Origin: Glaciecola sp.
GTDB lineage: Bacteria; Pseudomonadota; Gammaproteobacteria; Enterobacterales; Alteromonadaceae
Assembly (NCBI GenBank): GCA_018623155.1
Contig: JAAZVZ010000001.1
Span: 124,001 to 188,000, forward strand
Direction of reading: 5' to 3'
DNA length: 64,000 bases
In this document: one piece after another, positions 18,643 through 28,404 of the stretch
Layout: each line of letters begins with the position of its first letter
Numbering within the stretch: the stretch's first letter is position 1
The notes under the pieces: model-generated
Database searches by the model: none
What the model was told of the DNA's origin: nothing
Seen by the model: the letters and a program-made list of their open reading frames with translations, nothing else
Program-made: the position numbers and the translations under genes

Positions 18643-18813
18643 CTACGCCAATAATATCATAACAACGTTTTCAGGTTCTTCATTGCGACATTTTTGTATG
18701 TCATCTTCAGACCAACCAGAGTTAATCAGTAACTCATGTGCGATCTGTTTCGCCGCAATTGTAGTTTCTGGATTGTGAATTGTTTTTACCGCCATGACCT
18801 GATACTCATCCAT
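18643..18813 (-). CDS. Small hypothetical protein (56 aa)
   Basis: A 56-residue acidic protein starting [12 protein letters not shown] and ending ENVVMILLA, with no signal peptide or recognisable motif. The ATG at 18813 is preceded by GGGGGA at good spacing, which favours it over the longer frame opening at 18843. It lies 26 bases upstream of the acetyltransferase start in the same direction, so the two may be co-transcribed. I do not recognise the family. Confidence 0.6.
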   Translation of the reverse strand: MDEYQVMAVKTIHNPETTIAAKQIAHELLINSGWSEDDIQKCRNEEPENVVMILLA

Positions 18814-18854
18814 ATCTTTCCCCCTGACAAATTGTAAAAACAATGGAAAAACAA

Positions 18855-18877
18855 AAAGGCGTAACCATTACGCCTTT
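18855..18877 (-). terminator. Terminator after the 153-aa membrane protein gene
   Basis: AAAGGCGTAA-CCA-TTACGCCTTT forms a 10-bp stem. Leftward transcripts then enter a T-rich stretch (GTTTTTCC read on the minus strand). Confidence 0.8.
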
Positions 18878-18948
18878 CATCCATGTTTATTTTGTCATAC
18901 GAGACTATAGTCTTATGAGATCAAGTTGTATTTATGATGATAAATATG

Positions 18949-19410
18949 CTAAGGAGTTTTTGTTATAAACTCAGAGATATATTGACCACCGTCTATGGTA
19001 GCAACAAATCTAAGTGTCTTCTCACTGCCGGGTGCTGCCAACTGCTCAGCGAGTGATGTTTTTTGATACCAATAATGTGGGCTGTCTTTCATACCCATGC
19101 GGAATGTTTCTGCTACGCCATTGTCGTCGACAACAAATAACGTCATCGTATCTAAGGCGAATGTAGAATTTGCTGTGGTTAGGCCATTTTCTTCATAAAT
19201 ACTGATACGCAGATTATCAACAGCTAAGATACATTCTTTTGTCAATATATTACATTGGTTATTTTCAGGTGTCATTTGATAAAAACGAACTTCTGATGCT
19301 TTGTTTTCTTCCCACAGATCTGCCGCAGCAAACCCAAGGATCAGTAGTATTGGTGCAATAAAGATTGCCATCTTTGTGTGTTTATCAAGTTTAAAAAAAG
19401 CGTTAATCAT
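18949..19410 (-). CDS. Hypothetical single-pass membrane protein
   Basis: A 153-residue protein with a hydrophobic helix at about residues 13-32 (MAIFIAPILLILGFAAADLW) after a basic N-terminus, followed by a hydrophilic domain of about 115 residues likely to lie in the periplasm. The domain has two cysteines, one in NQCNILTKECIL, that could form a disulfide. It lies downstream of the sodium:solute symporter gene in the same orientation but separated by a terminator, so it has its own promoter. Function is unknown. Confidence 0.7.
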   Translation of the reverse strand: MINAFFKLDKHTKMAIFIAPILLILGFAAADLWEENKASEVRFYQMTPENNQCNILTKECILAVDNLRISIYEENGLTTANSTFALDTMTLFVVDDNGVAETFRMGMKDSPHYWYQKTSLAEQLAAPGSEKTLRFVATIDGGQYISEFITKTP

Positions 19411-19516
19411 AGTGCTGTCTTAATCGTTCAATGTCGTGCTGATATATGGTAAATAATATCATAAGAGGTTATATATTACAGGGCTTCTATTGATTGTATA
19501 TTGGTTGTAGATACAA

Positions 19517-19544
19517 AAAACCCTCAACCTAAGTTGAGGGTTTT
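19517..19544 (-). terminator. Terminator of the symporter operon
   Basis: AAAACCCTCAAC / GTTGAGGGTTTT with a 4-base CTAA loop, a 12-bp stem flanked by A and T tracts. It lies 33 bases past the symporter stop. Confidence 0.88.
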
Positions 19545-19577
19545 GAAGTCAATCTAATATAGATTAGAAATCATTTC

Positions 19578-21317
19578 TTAGTGGTCGTGTGCTGCCGCAA
19601 TCTCACCGTGTGGTGAACGGAAGTTATCAACCATATCAGCGATTTCTTTAGGTGCTGGACCAGTAGCTTTCAATACGGTGAAGGCAACAGCGAAGTTCAC
19701 GATTGCACCAACCGCACCGAATGCGTTAGGTGAAATACCTAGGAACCAGTTAGCATCTAAGCCGCCTAAGAATGAAGTACCAGGAATAAACATGATGCCT
19801 TTGTGTTGGAATACGTAAAGCATTGTTACACCTAGACCTGCACACATACCTGCGATGGCGCCTTTGTCATTCATAGTGCGTGAGAAGATACCCATCATTA
19901 GCGCAGGGAAGATTGATGATGCAGCTAGACCGAAGGCTAGTGCAACAGTACCTGCCGCGAATCCTGGTGGGTTAAGGCCTAAGTAACCTGCGAACAGAAT
20001 CGATACTGACATAACGATACGTCCCCACATTAGCTCAGACTTCTCGCTCATATCTGGAGTTAAGATACCCTTCATCAAATCGTGTGAAATTGATGATGAG
20101 ATAGCAAGTAGTAGACCCGCAGCTGTTGATAGTGCCGCAGCTAGACCACCGGCAGCAACAAGTGCAATAACCCAGTTAGGTAAGTTAGCAATTGAAGGGT
20201 TAGCTAGTACCATGATGTCACGGTCAACTTTAACCATTTCGTTAGTTGCTTTATCTGCAGTGTACTGGATTTTGCCGTCGCCATTTTTATCTTCGAATTT
20301 CAATAGACCTGTACGTTCCCAATCTTTGAACCACTGAGGACGTTGCTCATACTCAAGGTTTTGACCTGGAGCTGGTTCAATTGTGTTCATTAGGTTAAAA
20401 CGAGCCATTGCACCAACAGCAGGAGCTACTGTGTATAATAATGCGATGAATACTAATGCATAACCAGCAGAAGAACGAGCAGCTTGTACTGAAGGAACAG
20501 TAAAGAAGCGCATGATAACGTGTGGTAAACCTGCAGTACCAATCATTAGTGAAAGCGTGTACGCAAACATGTTCAATGAGTTACCAAGGGTCGCAGTTGT
20601 ATATTCTTTAAAGCCAAGGTCAGTAACAACCATATCAAGCTTATCAAGAAGATAAACACCACTTCCGTCCGCTAAAGTAGAACCAAGACCTAATTGTGGA
20701 ATTGGGTTACCAGTTAACTGGAACGAAATGAAGATTGCTGGAATAGTATAAGCTGTGATAAGTACGATGTACTGAGCGATCTGAGTATAAGTAATACCTT
20801 TCATACCACCTAATACAGCGTATACGAATACAACCGCCATACCAATGTATAGACCTGTATCGTATTCAACTTCTAGGAAGCGAGAGAACGCAACACCAAC
20901 ACCTTTCATCTGACCGATGATGTAGGTAACTGATGCAACAATCAAACATACGATAGTTACAATACGTGCAGTACGCGAGTAGAAACGGTCACCGATGAAC
21001 TCAGGAACAGTAAACTTACCGTGCTTACGCATATAAGGAGCTAGACACATAGCTAGTAGTACATAACCACCTGTCCAACCCATTAGGAATACAGAACCAC
21101 CGTAACCTAAGAAGGCAATAAGACCAGCCATCGAAATAAACGATGCAGCTGACATCCAGTCTGCGCCGATTGCCATACCGTTTTGGAATGGTGTAACACC
21201 ACCACCAGCAGCATAGAAGTCAGCAGTTGATCCCGCGCGCGCCCAGATAGCGATTGCGAAATACAAACCAAACGTGCCGAATACGGCAATGTATGTATAA
21301 ATCTTTAACTCATCCAT
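19578..21317 (-). CDS. Sodium:solute symporter, VC_2705 subfamily (ActP-like)
   Basis: A 579-residue SSS-family symporter with 13 or so membrane helices. It starts with IYTYIAVFGTFGLYFAIAIWARAGSTADFYAAGGGVTP (quoted in pieces: TADFYAAGG is the family motif) and contains FIGDRFYSR and ALAFGLAASSIFPALMMGIF. It is related to the acetate permease ActP, but the pairing with a DUF4212 subunit places it in the VC_2705 subfamily, whose substrate is probably a short carboxylate. A hydrophilic insert near residues 320-370 contains DKNGDGKIQYT, an EF-hand-like calcium loop. The start overlaps the small-subunit stop (TAATG). Confidence 0.88.
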   Translation of the reverse strand: MDELKIYTYIAVFGTFGLYFAIAIWARAGSTADFYAAGGGVTPFQNGMAIGADWMSAASFISMAGLIAFLGYGGSVFLMGWTGGYVLLAMCLAPYMRKHGKFTVPEFIGDRFYSRTARIVTIVCLIVASVTYIIGQMKGVGVAFSRFLEVEYDTGLYIGMAVVFVYAVLGGMKGITYTQIAQYIVLITAYTIPAIFISFQLTGNPIPQLGLGSTLADGSGVYLLDKLDMVVTDLGFKEYTTATLGNSLNMFAYTLSLMIGTAGLPHVIMRFFTVPSVQAARSSAGYALVFIALLYTVAPAVGAMARFNLMNTIEPAPGQNLEYEQRPQWFKDWERTGLLKFEDKNGDGKIQYTADKATNEMVKVDRDIMVLANPSIANLPNWVIALVAAGGLAAALSTAAGLLLAISSSISHDLMKGILTPDMSEKSELMWGRIVMSVSILFAGYLGLNPPGFAAGTVALAFGLAASSIFPALMMGIFSRTMNDKGAIAGMCAGLGVTMLYVFQHKGIMFIPGTSFLGGLDANWFLGISPNAFGAVGAIVNFAVAFTVLKATGPAPKEIADMVDNFRSPHGEIAAAHDH

Positions 21318-21568
21318 TACGAATTCTCCACGTCATATTTTTTATCTAGATCATTCATTTTCTTGCCATACCAGAAGATAAGAGCTAAGAAGGTATAAAT
21401 TGAACCTTGTTGTGCAAACCAGAAACCTAACTTATAACCACCCAAACGGATTGCATTTAACGGTTCAACTAAAATTAAGCCGAAGCCGAAAGAAACTACA
21501 AACCAAATGACCAAGCAGATCTTGATTACGCGAAGGTTCTCTTGCCAGTAAGTGCTTTGATTCTCCAC
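21317..21568 (-). CDS. DUF4212 symporter small subunit
   Basis: An 83-residue two-helix membrane protein of the DUF4212 family that accompanies VC_2705-type symporters: YWQENLRVI, VIWFVVSFGFGLILVEPLN, GGYKLGFWFAQQGSIYTF and MNDLDKKYDV. The frame extends to 21610, but I choose the GTG at 21568 because GGGAG lies 6 bases before it and the family begins near this residue. It is first gene of the two-gene operon and overlaps the symporter start by one base. Confidence 0.87.
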   Translation of the reverse strand: MENQSTYWQENLRVIKICLVIWFVVSFGFGLILVEPLNAIRLGGYKLGFWFAQQGSIYTFLALIFWYGKKMNDLDKKYDVENS

Positions 21569-21979
21569 AGAGTTCTCCCAAATCGTCATCTGCGGCCATA
21601 GTGACCACATCGACTATTAAGTTAAATTTGATGGACCTGATGCAGAGGCTAAACTTTTGTTCAACCATGAACATTACATCCATCGCCAGTTAAAAAGTTT
21701 ATAGATTTGTTAATAATTTGATATAAAACCTTAGTCGCAACCCTAAGGTTTGTTATCGAAAAGAAGTGAGGTAAGCGACTTGTTGGACACAGAGATATAT
21801 CTATCCCACTGAATGAATTAATCGTAAATTACTGATATATATTGAATTATTTCAATTCATTGCCACTATTCACGAATTTCCCATATTATATTCATGTTAA
21901 AAATATTAACACTTATGGCTTATATACAATTCAGATCGTTTAAAAAGAGAACAAAATTAAGAGAGGATTTGTTAACAAT
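21569..21979. other. Non-coding spacer (about 410 bases) with an inverted repeat
   Basis: The spacer between the symporter operon and the lacI-type gene shows no credible coding frame. It holds one clear inverted repeat, AAACCTTAG at 21726-21734 with CTAAGGTTT at 21743-21751 (8-base loop), followed leftward by T-rich sequence. That could be an operator or attenuator upstream of the symporter operon. Nothing else was seen. Confidence 0.6.
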
Positions 21980-22999
21980 CTACATGTCATTGATGAAAAT
22001 TGGTTCGCTTAATGAGTCTCTTACAACCACTCTAGTTTTAAACAAGTTTTCTATCTTATTACCAGTTGATTGTTTGTAGACCGTTTGTAAAATCCAAAAA
22101 GCTGCCATGGTCCCCATATCTGAGATAGGATTTTCTACAGAAGTTAATGATGGATAAGTGTAACGAGCAAAGATCAAGTCATCAAAACCTATTACTGAAA
22201 GCTGTTGTGGCATGTTAATTCCAGCTCGACGCGCGGCAAAAATCACACCTGTTGCCATATCATCGTTACCGCATACAATCGCAGTACAAGATTTATCTAA
22301 TGATTGTAAGTAATCAAAACCGGCCTCGCCTGAACTGTCATGGTAATCACCGCAGTACACATAATCAGCGTCAAATTCAATTCCTGCTTCTTCAAGGGCG
22401 CGTTGATGGCCACGTAAGCGTAGCCGTGCATCTTCTTTATACGACGGGCCACTAATATAACCTATCTGTTTATGACCTTTATCAATCGCTGACTTAGTCG
22501 CTAGATAACCACCCTGCTCATTATCGACGATAAAGCAACGTTCAGCGATCTGTGGGATTTGATGGTTGATCACCGCAAATTGTACATTCCGGTCAGATAA
22601 CTCAATAAGATAATCATCAGAAATAGAGTCGATACACAAAATGAGTGCATCACAACGACAGCTGATAAGAAACTCTATTGCTTCTTTTTCTTTCGCTTCG
22701 TCGCTATGACCAGCAGTGATAATAACGTGTTTGCCTGCGTCACGAAGTGTCGTTTCAATAGAAGCCAGCATATTGCTGAAGAAAGGACCATCAAGCACAG
22801 ATACTAATATTCCTACCCGATTCGAGGTTGCTGATGCCAAGGATTGCGCAATAGAGTTTGGGCGATAACCCAGTTCTTGCATCGCGATTTCGACGCGGTC
22901 CTTAGTGCGTTGGGCAACTTTGGATTTACCGTTTATTACACGCGAAACGGTTGCAAGGGACACTCCTGCTCGTTCTGCAACTTGATAAATATTCGCCAT
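21980..22999 (-). CDS. LacI-family repressor of the glucan locus
   Basis: A 339-residue LacI/GalR regulator. The N-terminal helix-turn-helix is IYQVAERAGVSLATVSRVING, with the hinge region RPNSIAQSLAS that inserts in the operator minor groove. A periplasmic-binding-like sensor domain follows (NRVGILVSVLDGPFFSNML, IVCGNDDMATGV and VIGFDDLIFARYT). It lies 22 bases downstream of the GH1 gene in the same direction, so it is probably co-transcribed and autoregulated through the operator at 24457. The likely effector is glucose or a laminarin oligosaccharide (inference from context). Confidence 0.92.
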   Translation of the reverse strand: MANIYQVAERAGVSLATVSRVINGKSKVAQRTKDRVEIAMQELGYRPNSIAQSLASATSNRVGILVSVLDGPFFSNMLASIETTLRDAGKHVIITAGHSDEAKEKEAIEFLISCRCDALILCIDSISDDYLIELSDRNVQFAVINHQIPQIAERCFIVDNEQGGYLATKSAIDKGHKQIGYISGPSYKEDARLRLRGHQRALEEAGIEFDADYVYCGDYHDSSGEAGFDYLQSLDKSCTAIVCGNDDMATGVIFAARRAGINMPQQLSVIGFDDLIFARYTYPSLTSVENPISDMGTMAAFWILQTVYKQSTGNKIENLFKTRVVVRDSLSEPIFINDM

Positions 23000-23021
23000 G
23001 ACACCCTCAACAACTTTTTAC

Positions 23022-24356
23022 TTAACTTCGAGAATATAGCATATCCCGATAAGCGAGTGCGCTATCCTTTAGTATGCGGTCTTGCGTAACGTAATCAACA
23101 TACACAACGCCAAACCGTTTGCTGTATCCTAACGCCCATTCAAAATTATCCATCAAACTCCATGCAAAATACCCACGGATATCTACTCCTGCCTCAATCG
23201 CATCAGCAAGAGCATTGAGATGTGTTTGAAAATAATCTATTCGCTGAACATCTACGACCTTTCCTGATTCAAGCTGATCGGCCATTGCGGCACCATTTTC
23301 AGTAATGTAAATGGGGGGGAGAACGTACCGTTGATGTAGACCAATTAATAAATCCGTGAATGCATGAGGTGTGATTTCCCAGCCCATTTCTGTTTTGGGA
23401 TAATCATTGCGTTCGACCTCCTCAAACCATCCATCGTTCGTACTTCGGTAGACTGCACGCGTATAATAATTCAAACCTAAGAAATCTATCTTTCCACTAA
23501 TAATGTCCATGTCGCCGGTGACAACCTCTGGCTGGACATCACAGGGTAAATTCTCCAACAAGGCTGGGTAGGATCCGGTCAAGATAGGAGTAAGGTACCA
23601 ATGAAATAGATAATCACTGGCCATCTGTGCAGCCCTTTGATCCGCCGACGAAGCACTATCTGGATAACTTGGATGAATATTCAGTACGATCCCTGCAGGG
23701 ACTGATGGTGCATGCTGTCGTATTTTTTGCATTGCTAAGCCGTGCGCTAATAACAGAATATGGTTTGCTTGACGTCCCGCTTTTTGGTTTTTTTGTCCTG
23801 GTGCGTGCACACCGATTTCATAGCCAAGATACCCAGAACAAAAAGGTTCATTTAATGTGATGTAAGCATCTGCCTGGTCTCCAAGGCGGTTTACGACAAG
23901 GCCGACGTAATCTGCAAAAGCGTAGGCGGTATCTCGAGACAACCATCCGCCTTCATCTTCTAGATGTTGTGGTAAATCCCAGTGGTAAAGGGTAATGAAT
24001 GCTTGTTTGCCATGTTGCTTCAAGAAATTAAGAATATTTTCATAAAACTGTATACCGACTTCGTTTAACGTACCATCCTTCCCAACGACTCGGGGCCATG
24101 CGATGGAGAAACGATATGCATCAACCCCTAACTCAATAAGCATAGACAAGTCTTGTTCCCAAAGAGAATAATGATCACACGCTGTATCACCGTTGCTTTG
24201 ATCTAAAATAGTGTCTTGTTGCTCACAAAACGTATCCCAAATACAATCAAGACGCAGTTCTCTAGCGCCTTCAATTTGAAAGCTTGAAGTAGCAACGCCA
24301 AAAGTAAAATCGCCACCGAGGGCACGTATTGCGTCCGGGAGTACCAGTTTTTTCAT
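23022..24356 (-). CDS. bglA: GH1 beta-glucosidase
   Basis: A 444-residue family 1 glycoside hydrolase of normal length, without a signal peptide, so cytoplasmic. The acid/base is Glu170 in TLNEPF and the nucleophile is Glu353 in ITENGAA. The N-terminal FTFGVATSSFQIEGA signature and the WSLMDNFEW aglycone-site motif near the end are intact. It would hydrolyse cellobiose- or laminaribiose-type glucosides to glucose. It is divergent from the MFS transporter with a LacI-type operator between them, and the repressor gene follows it. Confidence 0.93.
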   Translation of the reverse strand: MKKLVLPDAIRALGGDFTFGVATSSFQIEGARELRLDCIWDTFCEQQDTILDQSNGDTACDHYSLWEQDLSMLIELGVDAYRFSIAWPRVVGKDGTLNEVGIQFYENILNFLKQHGKQAFITLYHWDLPQHLEDEGGWLSRDTAYAFADYVGLVVNRLGDQADAYITLNEPFCSGYLGYEIGVHAPGQKNQKAGRQANHILLLAHGLAMQKIRQHAPSVPAGIVLNIHPSYPDSASSADQRAAQMASDYLFHWYLTPILTGSYPALLENLPCDVQPEVVTGDMDIISGKIDFLGLNYYTRAVYRSTNDGWFEEVERNDYPKTEMGWEITPHAFTDLLIGLHQRYVLPPIYITENGAAMADQLESGKVVDVQRIDYFQTHLNALADAIEAGVDIRGYFAWSLMDNFEWALGYSKRFGVVYVDYVTQDRILKDSALAYRDMLYSRS

Positions 24357-24456
24357 TTCGTTTACATTCTTGCTAGTTGATATGTGCTGTTTTTATTATT
24401 TATTGTACACATTCATTGAATTTATTTTGAGTTCATGTAACACTTGTTAGTTATTA

Positions 24457-24470
24457 TGAAAGCGCTTACA
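24457..24470. promoter_or_regulatory. LacI-type operator between GH1 and the MFS transporter
   Basis: TGAAAGCGCTTACA is a 14-bp near-palindrome centred on AGCGCT. It directly abuts a rightward -10-like TATTAT (24452-24457) with TTGAGT at 24427-24432. The same motif recurs at 35984 and 36032, so one repressor probably controls both gene sets. Confidence 0.85.
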
Positions 24471-24521
24471 TTTGTTAATGTAATGTTTACAACGAAAAAA
24501 ATCAAGTCTTAGGAGATAAAT

Positions 24522-25766
24522 ATGGCATCTTCAGCGCCAGGTGCGTCAGTTACAGCAAGTAACGGCAATCAAACCTACCGATTCGCATTAATTGCGTTAA
24601 CGTCACTGTTCTTCATGTGGGGGTTCATTACATGTCTAAATGACATATTAATCCCAGCGCTGAAAGGAGCATTTGAACTGAGCTTTACCCAAGCGATGCT
24701 CATTCAATTTTGTTTTTTCAGTGCTTATTTTTTAGTCTCTTTACCGGCAGGTAAACTCGTTGGTAAGATAGGTTATCAAAAAGGAATCGTTGTCGGTTTA
24801 TCTGTTGCGTGCTTGGGGTGTGTTTTATTTTACCCGGCAGCAGCATTAAGTGTGTATGGTATCTTCTTGTTTGCGCTATTTGTATTGGCGTCTGGGATCA
24901 CCATTTTACAGGTATCTGCAAACCCTTATGTCACCGTCTTAGGTCCTGCAGAAACCGCCTCGTCTCGTTTAACGTTAACCCAAGCATTTAACTCCTTCGG
25001 TACCACTATCGCGCCGTTTTTTGGTGCGTTTTTAATTTTTGGAGCGAGTGGTGAGCATACGGTATCAGATGCTGCGGCTGTCAAATTACCCTATCTCATT
25101 CTTGCTGCAGCATTACTTGTACTTGCGGTTATTTTTGCGGTATTAAAGCTTCCAACTATCGCTTCAACCGAGGGCAGTGATACGTCTAACGTTAGTGGTT
25201 CTGCGTGGCAATATCGGCATTTGGTCTTTGGTGCAATTTGTATCTTCTTATACGTGGGTGCGGAAGTGGCTATCGGCTCTTTCCTCGTCAATTACATGGC
25301 ACAACCTGAGATTGCTGGATTTGATGAAGCGACAGCAGCCAAATACATTGCCTACTATTGGGGTGGCGCCATGGTTGGACGCTTTATTGGTGCGGCAGTC
25401 ATGCAATATGTTGCAGCAGGCAAGGTACTTGCATTCAATGCGTGCATGGCTATTTTGTTAATTATTGTCTCTGTAAACAGTACCGGTATGTTGGCAGTTT
25501 GGGCGATTTTAGGTGTGGGTTTATTCAACTCAATTATGTTCCCAACGATCTTCTCATTAGCTCTTCAGGGGCTTGGTAAACACACAGCACAAGGTTCTGG
25601 CATCTTATGTCTTGCCATTGTTGGTGGCGCAATTGTGCCATTAATGCAGGGTTTCTTAGCAGATACATTTAGCCTACAAATTTCTTTCGTACTGCCAATG
25701 CTGTGCTACGGATTTATCGTGTATTACGGCTTCAAAGGTCATAAGCCAGTTGGTCAAGAGGGTTAA
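24522..25766 (+). CDS. MFS sugar transporter, FucP/GluP-like
   Basis: A 414-residue, 12-helix major facilitator of the fucose/glucose-galactose proton symporter group: [23 protein letters not shown] at the first helix (quoted as [12 protein letters not shown]), the [16 protein letters not shown] segment and [17 protein letters not shown] late in the protein. It would bring glucose or a disaccharide across the inner membrane. AGGAG precedes the ATG. The GH3 gene begins 4 bases after its stop, so the two are an operon under the operator at 24457. Confidence 0.9.
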   Translation: MASSAPGASVTASNGNQTYRFALIALTSLFFMWGFITCLNDILIPALKGAFELSFTQAMLIQFCFFSAYFLVSLPAGKLVGKIGYQKGIVVGLSVACLGCVLFYPAAALSVYGIFLFALFVLASGITILQVSANPYVTVLGPAETASSRLTLTQAFNSFGTTIAPFFGAFLIFGASGEHTVSDAAAVKLPYLILAAALLVLAVIFAVLKLPTIASTEGSDTSNVSGSAWQYRHLVFGAICIFLYVGAEVAIGSFLVNYMAQPEIAGFDEATAAKYIAYYWGGAMVGRFIGAAVMQYVAAGKVLAFNACMAILLIIVSVNSTGMLAVWAILGVGLFNSIMFPTIFSLALQGLGKHTAQGSGILCLAIVGGAIVPLMQGFLADTFSLQISFVLPMLCYGFIVYYGFKGHKPVGQEG

Positions 25767-25770
25767 ACAC

Positions 25771-28317
25771 ATGCAATTCAAACACTCATTAATTGCTATA
25801 GCTATGGCGGGTGTATTAAGCGGTTGTGGTACACCGCAGTCACAAAAAGAGAGTGCGACAGATATGAAAGATTCTTCTACAGGTGCCCATCCCATATGGC
25901 CAGCACTTGATATCAGTGTCAAAAAAGACCCTGAGGTTGAAGCGAAAGTGGAAGCGATTTTAGCGACAATGACTGTCGAGCAAAAACTCGCGCAAATGAT
26001 CCAACCAGAAATCCGAGATGTCACGGTTGAAGAAATGCGCCAATACGGATTTGGTTCATTTCTAAATGGTGGCGGGTCATATCCAAACGCAAACAAACAG
26101 GCTACAGTTCAAGAGTGGATTGATTTAGCTGAAGCTATGTATCAAGCTTCAGTTGACGATTCATTGGATGGTTCAACTATTCCAACCATGTGGGGTACTG
26201 ACGCAGTACATGGTCATAACAACGTAATAGGCGCAACCTTATTTCCACACAATATTGGTTTGGGCGCAGCAAACGACCCTGAACTCATTGAACGCATCGC
26301 CAAGGTCACGGCAACCGAAGTATTAGTAACCGGCATTGATTGGATCTTCGCTCCAACGGTTGCTACCGTGCGCAATGATCGCTGGGGTCGTACATACGAG
26401 GGTTACTCAGAACATCCAGATATTGTACGCAGCTACTCAGAAGCCATTGTTAAAGGGCTTCAAGGTGATGCTACTGACAACTTTATGGGTGAAGGAACCG
26501 TTATCAGCACTGTTAAGCACTTTGTTGGAGACGGTGGCACGACTGACGGTGTTGACCAAGGTAACACTGTTGTAGATGATGAAACATTATTTAATATTCA
26601 TTCTCAGGGTTATGTAGGTGGTTTGACTGCTGGCTCACAGTCCGTCATGGCCTCATTTAATCGCTGGAATGGTAAAAAAATTCACGGCGATCATTATCTA
26701 CTTACCGAAGTCCTCAAAGACCGCATGGGCTTTGACGGTTTTGTGGTAGGCGATTGGAATGGTCATGGGCAAGTGGCAGATTGTTCAAACGAAAGCTGCC
26801 CACAAGCGATCAATGCAGGCCTTGATATATTTATGGCGCCTACCCAGTCATGGAAAGCACTTTGGACAAACACGTTACAGCAAATTAATGATGGCATTAT
26901 TCCAATGTCTCGAGTCGATGACGCTGTACGTCGTATCTTACGTGTAAAAGTGCGCGCAGGGTTATTTGACAAACCCAGCCCAGCAAACCGTCCGTTATCA
27001 GGCAAAACAGAATTACTCGGCTCTCCTGAGCACAGAGCAGTCGCTCGTGAAGCCGTTCGTAAATCCCTAGTCATGCTTAAAAATAGCAACAACTTATTAC
27101 CGTTATCACCAAAACAACATATTTTGGTCGCCGGTGATGGTGCACATAATATTGGTAAACAATCCGGTGGCTGGACCATTACATGGCAAGGTACCAACAA
27201 CGAAAACAGTGATTTCCCAGGTGGTTCATCGATTTTTGATGGCATTGAACGCCAAGTTGACGCCGCTGGTGGTAGAGCTGTTTTAAGTCTGGATGGTAGT
27301 TTTGAAGAGAAACCAGACGTTGCTATCGTTGTTTTTGGTGAAGAACCTTATGCAGAAGGTGTTGGTGATATTGCCAATTTAGAATATTCACCTAATGACA
27401 AGAAAGATTTAGCCTTATTAAAGTCATTCAAAGAACAAGGGATCCCAACGATTGCATTATTTATTACAGGTCGCCCTTTATGGGTCAACAGCGAACTCAA
27501 CGCATCTGATGCATTCGTTGCAGTTTGGCTTCCAGGCTCAGAAGGTGAAGGGATTGCTGATGTTATTTTGCGTGACGCAGAAAATAATGTGCAGCACGAT
27601 TTTGTTGGTAAATTGTCCTTCTCTTGGCCCAAAGATCCCAACCAAATCGTTAATGTAGGAGATGCTGATTACGATCCGTTATTTCCATATGGCTTTGGTT
27701 TGACCTATTCTGATAAAGATACGCTCGGTGATACTCTTTCTGAAACGGTTGAAACACAGACGCAAGTAAATGATTTAGTCTTCTATAATCGTTCTACACA
27801 AGCGCCTTGGACCAAGACACTCGTGTCTGCGTTCAATACTGCACCTGTAACAGCGAGCACTCAGAGCATAGGTTCAGTAAGTTACCGAACACAAGACCGT
27901 GAAGTTCAAGAAGACGCATTTTCATTGACTACCACTGGTGGCAGTTATGCAGGTGTTCGTTTTGCAGGAAATGGAACGGCACAAGATTATTCACAAGCGT
28001 TCAGCACACCTAAATCTCTTAGTATGTTAGTTAATGTGGCACAAGCACCAAATGCGCCACTTATGCTAGGTATTAATTGCGGTTCCGTCAGTGACTGTGG
28101 GACCGTTGTTGATATTACGCCAAGCTTATCAAAGCTACAGCCTAATACATGGCAACGTATCATGGTACCAGCAGAATGCTGGAGTGATTTGGGTGTTGAC
28201 TATGGTAAATTGTCTGAAGGCTTAAGTATGATTACTGCAGGTAAGATGCAGGTTTCCTTCTCTGATATTGGTTTTGTTAATATCGGGGATGATGAGCAGA
28301 CTATTCGCTGTAAGTAA
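25771..28317 (+). CDS. GH3 beta-glucosidase / exo-glucanase lipoprotein
   Basis: An 848-residue family 3 glycoside hydrolase with a lipoprotein signal (lipobox LSGC, Cys near residue 20), so membrane-attached in the periplasm or at the surface. The GH3 N-domain has the nucleophile Asp328 in FVVGDWNGHG, with WGTDAVHGHNN and TVKHFVGDG as substrate-site motifs. The second GH3 domain is at about 410-650. A C-terminal beta-rich domain of about 170 residues resembles the ExoP galactose-binding-like module. The frame opens at 25750 inside the transporter gene, but the ATG at 25771 has GAGGG upstream and starts the lipoprotein signal. Confidence 0.9.
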   Translation: MQFKHSLIAIAMAGVLSGCGTPQSQKESATDMKDSSTGAHPIWPALDISVKKDPEVEAKVEAILATMTVEQKLAQMIQPEIRDVTVEEMRQYGFGSFLNGGGSYPNANKQATVQEWIDLAEAMYQASVDDSLDGSTIPTMWGTDAVHGHNNVIGATLFPHNIGLGAANDPELIERIAKVTATEVLVTGIDWIFAPTVATVRNDRWGRTYEGYSEHPDIVRSYSEAIVKGLQGDATDNFMGEGTVISTVKHFVGDGGTTDGVDQGNTVVDDETLFNIHSQGYVGGLTAGSQSVMASFNRWNGKKIHGDHYLLTEVLKDRMGFDGFVVGDWNGHGQVADCSNESCPQAINAGLDIFMAPTQSWKALWTNTLQQINDGIIPMSRVDDAVRRILRVKVRAGLFDKPSPANRPLSGKTELLGSPEHRAVAREAVRKSLVMLKNSNNLLPLSPKQHILVAGDGAHNIGKQSGGWTITWQGTNNENSDFPGGSSIFDGIERQVDAAGGRAVLSLDGSFEEKPDVAIVVFGEEPYAEGVGDIANLEYSPNDKKDLALLKSFKEQGIPTIALFITGRPLWVNSELNASDAFVAVWLPGSEGEGIADVILRDAENNVQHDFVGKLSFSWPKDPNQIVNVGDADYDPLFPYGFGLTYSDKDTLGDTLSETVETQTQVNDLVFYNRSTQAPWTKTLVSAFNTAPVTASTQSIGSVSYRTQDREVQEDAFSLTTTGGSYAGVRFAGNGTAQDYSQAFSTPKSLSMLVNVAQAPNAPLMLGINCGSVSDCGTVVDITPSLSKLQPNTWQRIMVPAECWSDLGVDYGKLSEGLSMITAGKMQVSFSDIGFVNIGDDEQTIRCK

Positions 28318-28358
28318 TAAAGTAAGCGCATTCACGCGTTCGATATAACCCCGTAAAA

Positions 28359-28387
28359 AAAAGCCCTTGTTACAAACAAGGGCTTTT
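28359..28387. terminator. Bidirectional terminator between GH3 and TonB receptor
   Basis: AAAAGCCCTTGT (28359-28370) pairs with ACAAGGGCTTTT (28376-28387) around TACAA, with an A tract before and T-rich sequence after. It serves two convergent genes. Confidence 0.88.
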
Positions 28388-28404
28388 ATCATTAATAAAC
28401 AGAG

